Shown: one piece after another, positions 43,401 through 53,550 of the stretch | How the letters are laid out: each line of letters starts with the position of its first letter | Numbering within the stretch: the stretch's first letter is position 1 | NCBI GenBank assembly: GCA_027625915.1 | Contig: JANTQA010000008.1 | Location: 9,408,501-9,472,500 of the forward strand | DNA from: Anaeramoeba flamelloides | Lineage: Eukaryota > Metamonada > Anaeramoebidae | Length of the DNA: 64,000 nt | Reading direction: 5' to 3' | Translations under genes and position numbers: made by a program | The notes under the pieces: generated by a model | Seen by the model: the letters and a program-made list of their open reading frames with translations, nothing else | What the model was told of the DNA's origin: nothing | Databases searched by the model: none

Positions 43401-44779
43401 AAAAATTTTTTTTGCTTAATAGATCTCAATTTAATTGAGAAACTTTTGCTCAACTTCTATCAAATATTCATTTATTAAATCACATATACTCCAATAAGTT
43501 TTATTGGCTAATATTTGTATTGAACTTTGAATTATTTATAATAATAACAAATTAAAAAATTTTCTTTCAAAATCAATACTTTCCAACATAAAACGAAAAA
43601 TATGTTTTCCCATTTTCAAGAATTAACTTAATTGCCAATAAAAATAATAGGTTACTTTTTTTCGTTCTATATTGGAAACATGTGAATTTTGGATTTTAAA
43701 AAAGAGACTCAAATTAATAAATTGTTTAAATGAGGTTAACTCATCCATTTCATCAGCCAAAGCACAAATTACAAAAAAAAATTTTTTCAAGATCTTGATT
43801 AGATTTCGTTTTATTTTTAAAAAATACTACTCCCTTAAGTGTTTTTTTTTGAATGGGTTATTTTTTGTTTGATCGTAATATTAGTGTGGAATTTTACTTT
43901 TAATAAAAATAAAAAAATGAAAAGAAAAAATTTTGTTACACCCATTTTAAAAAAGTGATTACTTTTTTTTTATGATTTTGTCAAAATTAAAACTTTTTTA
44001 AAGTTTTCTGTTTTAATAAAGCATGAACCCTTTTTTTATTTAAGTGCTTTCTTTCATATTCCAACCTCTACACCATATTTAAAGTCCGAGAATTCATTTT
44101 ATTAAAACAGAAAAGTAGATAAAAACTTTAATTCTGAAAAAGTTTTCAATTTTTTAAAATGGTAGTAATTACAAAAAATAATTTTCTCTTTATTGCGTTT
44201 TTTTAATTTATCTCGTATTAATGATTTTTCACTATAAAGTAGGAAATTATCATTTATAATATTGTCACGAATTTATTGCTAATATCGTGATGATCTATGT
44301 TATCATCAAATCCTCTAATAAATCTTAAAATAATTATTTTTATTATATAAATATTGACAGAATAGATAAATTTAAAAAAGAAAATCATTGTGGGATCTAT
44401 ATTTTGCAAATGTAAAAATAAACTTCATTTCAAAAATTGTGACTTACCTGAAAGAATAAATTATAAAAAAATATAAATATCCTTTAGTACTTAAGAAAAA
44501 CCAATAATAAAATCTGATTCATAATTCACTTTTAAATCTTTCTAAATAGATAAAAGTCGATGATATTTTAAAAAATAAAATCAAAAACCTAAAAAAAAGT
44601 GAAACACAATTATTGAAATTAACATTCCAGATTTTTTATTACTGAACTTTCACTGGAAAAGGGAGATTAATAAGAAGACTTTTTACTCTTAAATATTTAC
44701 ACTAAAAAGACATTACATAGTCTCAATTTCTTTAATGATTATGTGTATTTTCTAAGATCTTTTTTTTTTTTCCAATATC

Positions 44780-44814
<35 letters not shown>

Positions 44815-47322
44815 CAAAAGAAAAACAAAAATTTAAAAAAGCAAAACTAAAATTTGCAAAATTAGAAAAAATGATTCTGATCCAAAAATTTGAAAATACT
44901 TTTTTGTAAAGAATACTGGAATAAACCCTCAAAACCACTTCTAATAACATTATAAAGTGAGTAAAAATTTTTGAAAAATAGTTTAGTTTGATTATCCAAC
45001 ATATTTGAAATTCGTGATCTGATACCTAACTTATGATAATTTCATATTACCCCTAAAAAATAATTTTCATAAATTTCTCGATAATAGAATATATTTTCAT
45101 TAAATTTTTAACTCTATTTATTATTATTAATTATTTTTATATGCTTTTATTTTTACATTATTGTTTATATTTATAGAAACGAACTCCAAAAATTGTATTT
45201 GGTGATCCAATATTATTATTAATGCCATTTGAAGATTCTCCACTTCCATCGTTTTTATCAACTGCTATACAATATATTCAAACTAAAGGTATTATATTAT
45301 TTATCTACTTCTACTTTTTTTTTTTTTTTTTGAAAAGGTATTATTTTCTTTTCAAATAATTAATTACAAAATAATAATTTGTTAAAATTTTAAATTTTCA
45401 AAATAAAAATTTAGAAATTTGTGAAGTATGTAGAGTGACATCGAGTGTCTTAGTTGTTCCGTAGAGTAATTAGGTTTTGTCGAGGTTTTCTGTTTTATTC
45501 GGAAAACTAAATGATTTCACTAATAAAAGAAAAAAACTAAACCCCAATTCAAAATTTTTAACACACTAAAATTCAATTTTTGAAAAAAAAATCTTATTTA
45601 ATCAATTCAAGAACAAATTCCAAATTAGAACCATTCACTAATTGAAATTTTAACAATTGTTTATAAATTACAATACTCACAAAATAAAAAATAAATAATT
45701 ATCAAGACTAATAAATCAAGATGTGTTAAAATATTTTGGAAAGAGCAAAACAAAAAAATCCATTGATAAATTTGTTTAAATTCTATTCGGAATTATTGTT
45801 CGATCAAATGATTAGATACTATCAACTAATTTTATTTGAGTTCTTCTATTTTGACGAACTTAACTTTAATCTAATATAATCCTTAGTTGAAAAAATTTTT
45901 TGATCGTATCGAACGAAACAAGTTAGGTAATTCAAAAAATGAAATGAAAACAAAAAACTAAAAGATGAAAAAATGATTTTCATATTTTTAAAAAATCAAA
46001 ATTATTTCCAATTAGAATGAACGTATTATTGTGATTATTTGGACCGTTTTAACTGTGTGGAAAATTTTGGAATTTTAGTTTAGTTACCCGGGCACTTCCT
46101 CAATCCCTAATTTGAATTATAGATGATGATGAACCAAGTGAGAGTCGGATCCGGTAATTTCTCCCAAGAATCGGATCCGCTCCATAAACTTAGAGGGATT
46201 TTGTTCCAATTCTCATTCAATTTTATAATATCCAAAACGATTAAAATCTTTATGATGATTTCTTCAAAAAATTATCGCTTCTATGAAAGAAATAAGCCGG
46301 ATTGTGAATTAAAATTGCACCTTGGGTGATTTTTGAAACTTTGGAGAAAATGATAAACAATCAAAAATAATGTCTTAACGAGTAAATCGACCCCCCAACA
46401 TTCAGGTTGTAAGTTGGCACTTTACAACTGGTTCATTATCAGTTCTCTAATAAAAAAACAAAAAAAAAAAAAAAAGAATTTTAGAATGTCAAAGATTTTG
46501 AATGCGCGTTTATATCAATTCATTTTTATTTTGATAAATTTTCAACATTTTGACAGAAAAATGTTCTGTTTATAGTAAGATTGAGTAAAAAAAATAAAAT
46601 TAATTGAAGAATATTTTTTCGAAAGCAATATTATTTTTTTACATAATGTAATTTATTGTTTACCCAATAGACATATCTTTTAAATAATCTTAATAGATTT
46701 TTAAACAATTATTCCATTATTTAAAGCTTTAAAAATTATAAAACAAATTTTTCTTAAAGTAAACTTAATTAATTTTCTTTTTTTTTATTATTCTAATTAT
46801 TAATTAATATTATTAGCCTTAAAAGAAGAAGGTCTCTTTCGAAAAAGTGGATCAAAAAGCGAAATGGATGTTTACATAAAAGCAACAGGGCAAGGTTTGG
46901 AATTAGACTTTTCGCGTGAAACAAACCCACATAATGTAACTGGTTTAATCAAAGCTTGGCTTCGTCAACTTCCAGAGCCTTTACTCACCCATCGGGTATT
47001 GACAATCTTGAAAAGGGAAGGTGATATTAAGCTCGATGTAATCAAAGAATTATTTCTCGCAATACCAAAACAAAACATAAAAATAATCACAGCATTTTTT
47101 TCATTATTCGAAAAGGTTATTGAGTTTAAAGAATATAATAAAATGGGTATAAAAAATCTTTCACTTGTTTTTGCACCTTCCTTTTGTGGGAAGCTTACTT
47201 CTTTGCCAAAAAATGGAAGTTTAAGAATAACAGGCTTGGATATTTCAATAGTTGAATGCCAGGCTATATTTCTAGAAATAATTTTTGATGTGAAAGATGA
47301 TTTATTACAAATAATTAAATAA
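40234..47322 (+). CDS. B-box / PH / RhoGAP protein, 4 exons
   Basis: RhoGAP proteins switch off Rho-family GTPases. Exons: 40234-40405; about 40531-41384 (three AG acceptors in the same phase at 40524, 40530, 40533); 45177-45288; 46817-47322. About 547 aa in all. Residues 12-49 form a B-box-like zinc site (CGSC, FFCPKC, LCKLC, H40, H49). A Lys/Asn/Thr-rich linker and a coiled-coil-like stretch follow (EEKLRGINQKKLESQQNE). The PH domain runs from EGWLWKRGDTIKTWKKRYVR to EWLSAI. The RhoGAP domain spans exons 3-4: LPSFLSTAIQYI, GLFRKSG with the arginine finger (CGA at 46840-46842), IKAWLRQLPEPLLTHRVL and NKMGIKNLSLVFAPSF. All joins agree in phase (1, 0, 1). Key GAP residues are present, so it is probably active. 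The target GTPase is unknown. Confidence 0.85.
40531..41384 (+). CDS. B-box/PH/RhoGAP gene, exon 2 (linker, coiled coil, PH)
   Basis: Open from 40512. The start is uncertain by a few codons. Ends in phase 0 at AAG|GTTTGT after FYCNK. The PH domain is complete, including the C-terminal helix Trp (EWLSAI). Confidence 0.8.
41870..42050. repeat. Degenerate tandem repeat around CGATAA
   Basis: Seven to eight units spaced about 20-25 bp, each with AAAATCNCGATAAT or its mirror: AAAATCGCGATTATTG, AAAATCTCGATAATCA, AAAATCGAGATAATTA, AAAATCGTGATAAATG. CpG-bearing sites are otherwise rare in the surrounding DNA. Confidence 0.6.
42690..43035. repeat. Family P element, copy 2 (reverse, no family I)
   Basis: AAGGGATCAGTACTCTACGA, GATATGCCAAGTGTC and TACCAGGAATATTAATATAA match the outer parts of 39040-39845. 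The family I insert is absent. Confidence 0.6.
43240..43900. repeat. Family G element, copy 2 (reverse)
   Basis: CAATACTTTCCAACATAAAA, AATTAATAAATTGTTTAAAT and ACAACTTTTTTAAAACCTTA match 38345-38960 in reverse. A LINE-tail trace (AATTTTAAATTACACTCTAG) lies at its edge near 43190. Confidence 0.6.
44408..45000. mobile_element. Family A element, copy 4
   Basis: Same orientation as copy 1: TTTCAAAAATTGTGACTTAC, AAAAGACATTACATAGTCTC, AAAAAATGATTCTGATCCAA, GTGAGTAAAAATTTTTGAAA. Contains an A run of about 29 at 44786. Confidence 0.7.
45177..45288 (+). CDS. B-box/PH/RhoGAP gene, exon 3
   Basis: 112 nt: phase 0 in, phase 1 out (AAAG|GTATTA). Encodes the start of the RhoGAP domain, VFGDPILLL...LPSFLSTAIQYIQTK. 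Confidence 0.75.
45429..45540. repeat. Hairpin-module cluster 7 (remnant)
   Basis: Border GTGACATCGAGTGTC, then AGGTTTTGTCGAGGTTTTCT..TTTATTCGGAAAAC with a weak mirror. One eroded unit, abutting family F. Confidence 0.5.
45535..46075 (-). repeat. Family F element, copy 4
   Basis: Reverse match to 33105-33660: CCCCAATTCAAAATTTTTAA, CAAATGATTAGATACTATCA, GAAAAAATGATTTTCATATT. Confidence 0.65.
46080..46450. other. Less AT-rich intronic patch, unrecognised
   Basis: Contains TTACCCGGGCACTTCC, two CGGATCCG octamers 23 bp apart, and TCGACCCCCCAACATTCAGG. It has no repeat partner in the window and no convincing coding frame. Confidence 0.45.
46817..47322 (+). CDS. B-box/PH/RhoGAP gene, exon 4 (main RhoGAP part)
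   Basis: Starts with the two bases completing an Ala codon, then LKEEGLFRKSG. Ends ...DDLLQIIK, TAA. Contains the arginine finger and the LPEPL and NLSLVFAP motifs. Confidence 0.85.
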
Positions 47323-47604
47323 AAATCGTTTTAAGAGGCGTATTTTTAAGTTTTGCTATTGCCTTCAGTTTTTTTTGTTCAAAACTAGCATTTAATTTTA
47401 TAATCAAATGATTATTTCTCTAAATGTATTTATCATTATGATTATTTTTATATTAATTTATATTTTTTATTTATATATATTTTATATCTTAATGCTTGAA
47501 AAAAATTAATCTTTAAAAATATAACAAATTTATAAAATGTTTTATTTAAAACAGAAAATGATAATATTTTATTTTTATTATTGAGAAGAGGGATTATTCA
47601 TCCA

Positions 47605-48295
47605 AATTACCACCTGTTTCCGTTAGGTTTTTTTTAATTTTTGAAATAAACAGAAAATTTATTTAATTTTCGATTTATTTCTTAAATTAAAAAAAAAAAG
47701 CCGTTGGGTTTTCTTGAGCTTTCGCTTTATTTGGAAAATCGAGATTTTTGTTTGGTTTTTTTGAGTTTTCTATTTATTTGTGAAGTGTTCTAGGTTTTTT
47801 TTACTTTAGAAATAAACCGAAAATTTATTAAAATTTTCGGTTTATTTCTAAAGTAAAAAAAACCTAAAGAAAATCATAGATTTTCTAAATAAAATAGAAA
47901 ACCTCAAAAAAAACCTAGAACACTTAACTAATAAAACAGAAAAGCTCAAGAAAATCTTCATTATGTTTTTTTTTTACTTTTTGAAATGTAAAGAAAATTT
48001 TTGAATTTTCTTTCCATTTCAAAAATTAAAAAAAAGGCCGTTAGCTTTTCCGGAATTTAAAAGAATTGTATAAAATCTTTGGTTTTTCTCTATTCTTTTG
48101 AGTTTTGGAAAAGCTAGGAACTCTATGGCACTTTTCGTTAGGTTTTTTTTAATTTTTTTTTTTTTGATTGGAAAATCAATAAAAAACTTGAGTAAACTTA
48201 CCACTGATTTTCCGAGATTCAAAATATTAAGTAATAGATATAGTTTTGTTATCTTCTTTTAAATTTTTGAAAACCTAAGGACAAAGATGTTAATT
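47605..48295. repeat. Hairpin-module cluster 8, nested
   Basis: Near-perfect palindromes. 47624-47703 is AGGTTTTTTTTAATTTTTG and mirror. A nested set at 47757-47925 has GTTCTAGGTTTTTTTTAC as inner hairpin inside arms with GAGTTTTCTATTTATTTG. 47964-48050 has TTTTTACTTTTTGAAATG, and 48046-48118 is AGCTTTTCC...GGAAAAGCT. Diverged modules follow to 48295. Confidence 0.8.
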
Positions 48296-48660
48296 TTTCG
48301 TGTCCACTGTTTAATGTAAAATTATTATAATAATTTTTATCATTAAATCAATTCAAAAATATTTAATATAATAAATAATTTATTATTAATTTGAAAAACC
48401 TAAATTTTGATCAAAAATTGCTGTTAAAACATAATAAAATAACCTCTAAATACGAAAGGCAAATTTACTTTATATTATACTATTAAATTAGAAAGAAATC
48501 TTTGAAGAACCTGGAAAATTAAATTTTTCAGCTTTAATTTATTGAAAAATTTTATAAAAATATTTTTTTTATCAAAAATCTGTTTTGAATCAATAATGTT
48601 TCTTCTAAATGTAGATATTTAAAAACTAATGAAAATATGGCTGTATCTAAATAGCCAATA
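48296..48660. repeat. Family L right half, copy 5
   Basis: AATAAAATAACCTCTAAATA, GAAAAATTTTATAAAAATAT and GAATCAATAATGTTTCTTC match the right part of L next to hairpin cluster 8, the same order as in copies 1-3. The left half is not seen. Confidence 0.5.
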
Positions 48661-48761
48661 CAAAAATAATCCCTTGTTTAACTAATATTTTGTATAAGTA
48701 TAAAATTATTAAATTTGATAGTTTAAATTTTTTTAAACTAAACTAATTTTCAAAAATTTCA

Positions 48762-49290
48762 ACACAGTTTAAAAGGTCCCAAGGATCACAATAATACAAT
48801 TTCCATTCAAATTGGAAATAATTTATATTTTTGAAAAATATGAAAATCATTTTTTTCATCTTTTAGTTTTTGGTTTTCATTTCATTTTTTGAATTAACTT
48901 GTTTCAGTTCTATCAAAAATTTTTTCAACAATTGATATTAGGTTAAAGTCGGGTTCTTTCGTTCAAAATAGAAGAACTCAAATAAAATTCTTGATAGTAT
49001 CTAATCATTTGATCGATCAATAATTCCGAATAGAATTTAAACAAATTTATCAATACATTTTTTTCTGTTTTACTCATCTCCAAAATATTTTAACATAATC
49101 ATAATTGATTAATATTGATAATTCTTTATTTTTTTGTTTTCTGAGTATTGTAATTTATAAACAATTGTTCGCATTTCAATTAGAGAATGGTTCTAATTTG
49201 GAATTTCTTCGAGAATTTGCTAAATTAGATTTTTTTTTTTAAAAATTGAATTTTGCTATTTGTTCAAAATTTAGAATTGGGGTTTATTTG
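48762..49290 (+). repeat. Family F element, copy 5
   Basis: CCATTCAAATTGGAAATAAT, AATAGAAGAACTCAAATAAA, TTCTAATTTGGAATTTCTTC. Same orientation as copy 3. Confidence 0.6.
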
Positions 49291-49719
49291 AATGAAATTA
49301 TTTTTCTTTTGAGGGAATAAATTTTTCCCAAAAAGTTTCCTAATGAGTTAAAATTTTCTCTTTGATCTGATATACTATGAAATACTATGTATTAGATTGA
49401 TGCGGATGAGGTTTTATTGTAAAAAAAAAAAAAAAAAAATGAATTTCTTAAAATACAATTGTATTTTTCCCTTTTTATTTGTTATTTTTTAATATGAATC
49501 AAATTATTTTATAAGTGAAATAAAGTCGAATTAAAAAAGTTTGAACTCAAAAAAGTTTTCGATATAGATCCTGAAAATAGTATTTTTTAAAATTTGTCAA
49601 TATTTTTAGAACTACTTTTGAAATCTTTTTTGCAACACTTTTTGAAAATGACTCTACATGTCTCTTCACTGTTGGAATTGATTATTAGTATTACTAATAA
49701 TAATGATAATAATACTCAT

Positions 49720-50853
49720 TTAAACATTTCCTTCTTCTGTGGTATGAGCTGTTTCTGTTACAATAGCCTTATGTTCACGGGAATTATGAACAAGTTCTCT
49801 GAATTTTTTTTCTTTCATAATTTTTTTCATTTTTTCATTATTTTTTTTACTTTTTTTAGTTGGGATAACATTTCGATTTCTTCTTTTACGATTCAATTTC
49901 TCAATATCTTTTCTTATTTTGAAATGGATTTTTTTTGGTGGTATCTTCGGTTGCTCTTCATTATCGTCGTTTTCAATTTTTTTAATAATCCTGACGAGAG
50001 AATTTTCAACTTCTTTGATCTGCTTTACTCTTTGCTTTCTTAGGATCTCTTTTGAACTAATGTGCTTATGGTACAATGGGGTTCGAACGAATGTATGCTT
50101 AAAAGGTAACGAGGGAAGCATATTTGGTATAAAATCAAATTTTTTTTCAAATTCCATCTCTTCCTTTGAAATGGTCAAGGCTGGTTTTACATTTTGATTA
50201 GATATGCTTTCTTCCTTTGTCTGAGTTTGCCTTTGGTTTTTGCCGTTATTATTTTCTCCTTGCCCTTTTTCTTTATTATTTTGATTGTCGTTTTGGTTTT
50301 GTATTCCCTGCTCGTTTCTTTTTTGGTTTGAAAATTGTGTTTGGTCTGTTTTTTCTTCTGTTGTTTTGTTTAATTGTGTTGATCCTTGGTTATGTAAAGA
50401 ATTGTTACTTGCTGTGGTTCCTAACGTGTTTTGGTTTGTTTGTCTTTTGTTCTCAAAATTTTGGCTTTGGCTTAATAAGAGTTGTTCTTGCTTTAAAATA
50501 CGATCAATTTGTGATTTGCGCGTGTTATACTTTATTTCATCCTCAATGGGGAATTCCAAGATCTTTGTGTCCAGTTGAGGTGGTAATTCACCCTTTGCAT
50601 ATTGGCTGAGTTCCAGTGTTGAGATGTTTTTTTTTGTTAGCACATTTTGAAGATCATAATAATTAGAATACGCCCTTGAAGAATGCTCTGTGAGGCAATG
50701 CGTTTCAAATCCTAAATCAGAAATATACTGGCCCATTAGTGTTGACAATAACGGTAAGCATGACTCTTCAAAAGAGTCATAGCCTACAAAATTTAGTAAT
50801 TGCAAAATAACAGTTTCACTTAATTGATTTATAAATTCTTCTTCTTCACTCAT
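49720..50853 (-). CDS. TAF8: TAF8-like TFIID subunit
   Basis: TAF8 pairs with TAF10 through a histone fold and links TAF2 into TFIID for RNA polymerase II start. 377 aa, no intron. Residues 8-90 fit the TAF8 histone fold: [52 protein letters not shown], and helix [10 protein letters not shown], in the order of human TAF8. After a Gln/Asn/Lys linker of about 120 residues comes the TAF8 C-terminal motif (about 240-293): [20 protein letters not shown] and a helix [20 protein letters not shown], equivalent to human IPSHFPEFPDPHTYIKTPTY. A basic tail ([16 protein letters not shown], about 319-337) may be a nuclear localisation signal. Start is the first ATG. Confidence 0.88.
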   Translation of the reverse strand: MSEEEEFINQLSETVILQLLNFVGYDSFEESCLPLLSTLMGQYISDLGFETHCLTEHSSRAYSNYYDLQNVLTKKNISTLELSQYAKGELPPQLDTKILEFPIEDEIKYNTRKSQIDRILKQEQLLLSQSQNFENKRQTNQNTLGTTASNNSLHNQGSTQLNKTTEEKTDQTQFSNQKRNEQGIQNQNDNQNNKEKGQGENNNGKNQRQTQTKEESISNQNVKPALTISKEEMEFEKKFDFIPNMLPSLPFKHTFVRTPLYHKHISSKEILRKQRVKQIKEVENSLVRIIKKIENDDNEEQPKIPPKKIHFKIRKDIEKLNRKRRNRNVIPTKKSKKNNEKMKKIMKEKKFRELVHNSREHKAIVTETAHTTEEGNV

Positions 50854-51255
50854 TTTGGGTTTTGTTTAATTTTCAAATAAACCAATCCAAATAAAAAAAA
50901 AAAATAAAACAAAAAAATGTAAAAAATGATTTTATTTTTGATCTATCTAGAGCTGGAATTTTGAATGTTTAAATCTGGAAATAATGATTTGTTTTGTGAA
51001 GAACTCATTTTACTTACTATTACTTTGAATAAAATAGATTTTTTATCTTGTTAGGTTTTAATTTTGGAAAATTAAACTTTTTTGGCTTTATATATCTATG
51101 TAAAATCATTATAAGCTGTATTTTGTTTTTCTTGTTGGACTACACGGTAAAAATGGAAAAATTGGCCCTCGAACTCATAAGTAAAGACGAAAATTGGTTT
51201 CTTAAGGTTCTATTATTCAAAAAGAAATTCTCAAAATGAACGATTGATATACAGC
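50854..51255. other. Upstream of TAF8, with a family J fragment
   Basis: 51190-51240 (TTGGTTTCTTAAGGTTCTAT) is a family J fragment opposite in orientation to the copy that follows. No gene. Confidence 0.45.
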
Positions 51256-52160
51256 GATCAAAATAATGCGTGAACAAAGACTATAATCCGTGTTTTAAAA
51301 TATTATCCATGCTTTTTTTTTCTTCTTGTACCAAGGCAACATTCAATCTAATGACCTGTAGTATACCTAAGTTCAAATCAATTCTGAAAGTAAAGGTCTC
51401 GTTATTTTCAGTAAAATTTAAATTATTCATGCAAATAGTTGAAAATTTTCCATAATATTCTCAATTTTTTTGAATTTTTTTGTTTTTTGATTAACAGTTG
51501 TGGAAAAAAAGTGAAACACGGTTTTTAATTGGGAACATTAATCGAACCTGAAAAGGAAAAGTAAGATCAATGAAAAAAAGAATAAATAAATAAATAAAGA
51601 AAAAATAAAGTATTCGCCACAATAACAGTTTTTTTAATACTATCTTTTTAGTAGGGTTTTTCTTTGATTGATCAATTATTAAAAATTTGTTCAAAAAATT
51701 AACTATTTTTGAGATCTCCAAAACTACATAAACAATTTTGATAAATCAAGTAGATTTAAATTGTATTTGTTGGGTTGATTGAAAATAATATAGTGGGTTA
51801 TTATTTGAAGTTAATTGGTTTCTTCTTTTTATTGATTTTACTTTTCATTTTCAGTAATGTTCCCAATTAAAAACCGTGTTTCACTTTTTTTCAAGTTTCA
51901 CTTTTTTTCCACAACAGTAACAACATTTTTCAAAAAAATTTACTCTATTTTTTGAGATAAATTTTGCAATTTGATCCTTCATTTTTAGAATTACTTTTTA
52001 AATAATAGAACTTTAAGAAACCAATACCATGTTTTTTTCGGGTTTATTATCAGTTTCTTTGATTGGTTAAGGTATAGGTCTGCTCTAACAAAAAAACACA
52101 CTTTTTATTTTGAAACACACATTAAATTTTTTTGCACGCTTTATTTTGACTACAGTAGAA
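51256..52160. mobile_element. Family J element, copy 2 (reverse), interrupted by family I
   Basis: Ends GATCAAAATAATGCGTG and CACGCTTTATTTTGAC. Inner ACCAAGGCAACATTC and ATAATAGAACTTTAAGAAAC. A complete family I element sits at 51497-51925. Confidence 0.65.
51497..51925. mobile_element. Family I element, copy 2
   Basis: Inverted ends GTTGTGGAAAAAAAGTGAAA + CACGGTTTTTAATTGGGAAC and the mirror with an extra AAGTTTCACTTTTTTTCC. About 430 bp. The interior matches copy 1 closely. Confidence 0.8.
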
Positions 52161-52442
52161 ATTTTTCTTGTACAAAAAATAGAGTAAATTTATGGCTTTT
52201 AATTCCATGAAATGTGAATAAAATTATTTTATGGGGAATTTAAAAACTTTATATTTTCATTCTTGTTTGCAAGATAGAGAACTCAGTTTGTTTTTCTTGC
52301 TTGTATAAAAAATGAATTTTTTATTTAAACACCCGAGAACATCAACCAGTTCTTGGCACCAGTAGTCATTTATATTAACTTATTCTTACAAGAAGTTAAT
52401 GTGTTTGAAAAGTTTTTAATCTAATAAATTTTTTAAAATATA

Positions 52443-52965
52443 ATTTTTTTATTAATAGATGGGAAAAAATACTGGATATGAAAATAATCTATTACAAGAT
52501 TTTTAATTCGAGTATTAGGAAAATTAATCTTAAATTTCCGTTATTTTCAATCAAATCCGTTTTGTTAATAACCAAATTTTTTATCAGATTAGTAATAAAC
52601 CTACGTAAAGTTTATTGTAGTGGGATGTCTTTAGAAAACCCAAGTAATTGTTTGATAGCTAAAGTAGATCAACTTTTTTTGAAAAACAATTGAGTATTAT
52701 AGGGGTTTACTAGAGTTTGGAAAATCGTTATTTTTTATATTCTTGTTTTTTAATTGATTGAATGGTATTTTGGATAAGTTTAATTTAATTAATCATCACT
52801 CTAATAAGTTGGTGAGTTATATTTTTCAAAAGTTTGATTCTTAAATAAAAGGATTATGATTTTAAATATAAAAAATTACACATCAACTTTCTGAATATTC
52901 ACAATAAAAATCTTGTACGGAATTTTTTCATTTCAGTTATTTTTTTAACGACTTTATGTTTTAAT
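52443..52965. mobile_element. Family R element, copy 2
   Basis: TAATAAACCTACGTAAAGTT, TAGCTAAAGTAGATCAACTT and TTACACATCAACTTTCTGAA match 4189-4809 in reverse. The terminal repeats are shorter and more diverged. Confidence 0.6.
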
Positions 52966-52974
52966 AATCAGTTT

Positions 52975-53550
52975 TTGAAAATTTGATTTATGAATAGAAG
53001 CCCAAATAGACTTTATCTCAGCAAAAATGGTATATTTTTCCCTCAATATCAATTATTTGTTATATTTTGCTGTGAAAAAACAAATAAGAAATAAGTAGAA
53101 TAATGTACATTGGGTATTAGTTGGTATCACTTATTGAAATAAATATAATAAACCAATATATTAGATTATAAATAGAAAAACTGATATTCTTAGTACTCTA
53201 TTAAGAAAAATAACAATGTTCATTTTAATCTACAATTGAAGATCAAATAAAATTTTGATAGAAATCATATATCGTTTTTCTACAATCATTATTACAAGAT
53301 TTCAATCAACTTAGAATAACACAGTTTGACCAAGTTTCTATCGAGTGTGCCATAAAAAAACCCTTTCAAATAAATTATCGGTCAAAAAAAAACATTGAAA
53401 AAAAAAAAAGCAAAATGTGAAAAAATGATATCAATTTGGAATTTTTCGAAATTAAATTTTCTTCTTAATATCCATTTAAACCATTAAAAAATATGTAATT
53501 TAATACCTACCGCTGGATTTCTTTAGCTGGAAAACAGTATATTTTATAAA
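52975..53550. mobile_element. Family E element, copy 3 (no CTGG MITE)
   Basis: CAATATCAATTATTTGTTAT, AAATAAGAAATAAGTAGAAT and TGTTCATTTTAATCTACAAT. The MITE site is empty here. End TAGCTGGAAAACAGTATA. Confidence 0.6.

Larger units (their letters stand above)
41385..45176 (+). other. B-box/PH/RhoGAP gene, intron 2
   Basis: A 3.8 kb phase-0 intron ending in TTATAG. It holds a degenerate CGATAA repeat, family P copy 2, family G copy 2 and family A copy 4. No coding sequence is recognised, including in 42060-42690. Confidence 0.65.
45289..46816 (+). other. B-box/PH/RhoGAP gene, intron 3
   Basis: A 1.5 kb phase-1 intron ending in TATTAG. It contains hairpin remnant 7, family F copy 4 and an unusual patch at 46080-46450. 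Confidence 0.65.

Noticed and set aside
49594-50609. Several + strand frames of 90-150 codons
   Set aside because: Antisense shadows of the TAF8-like gene.
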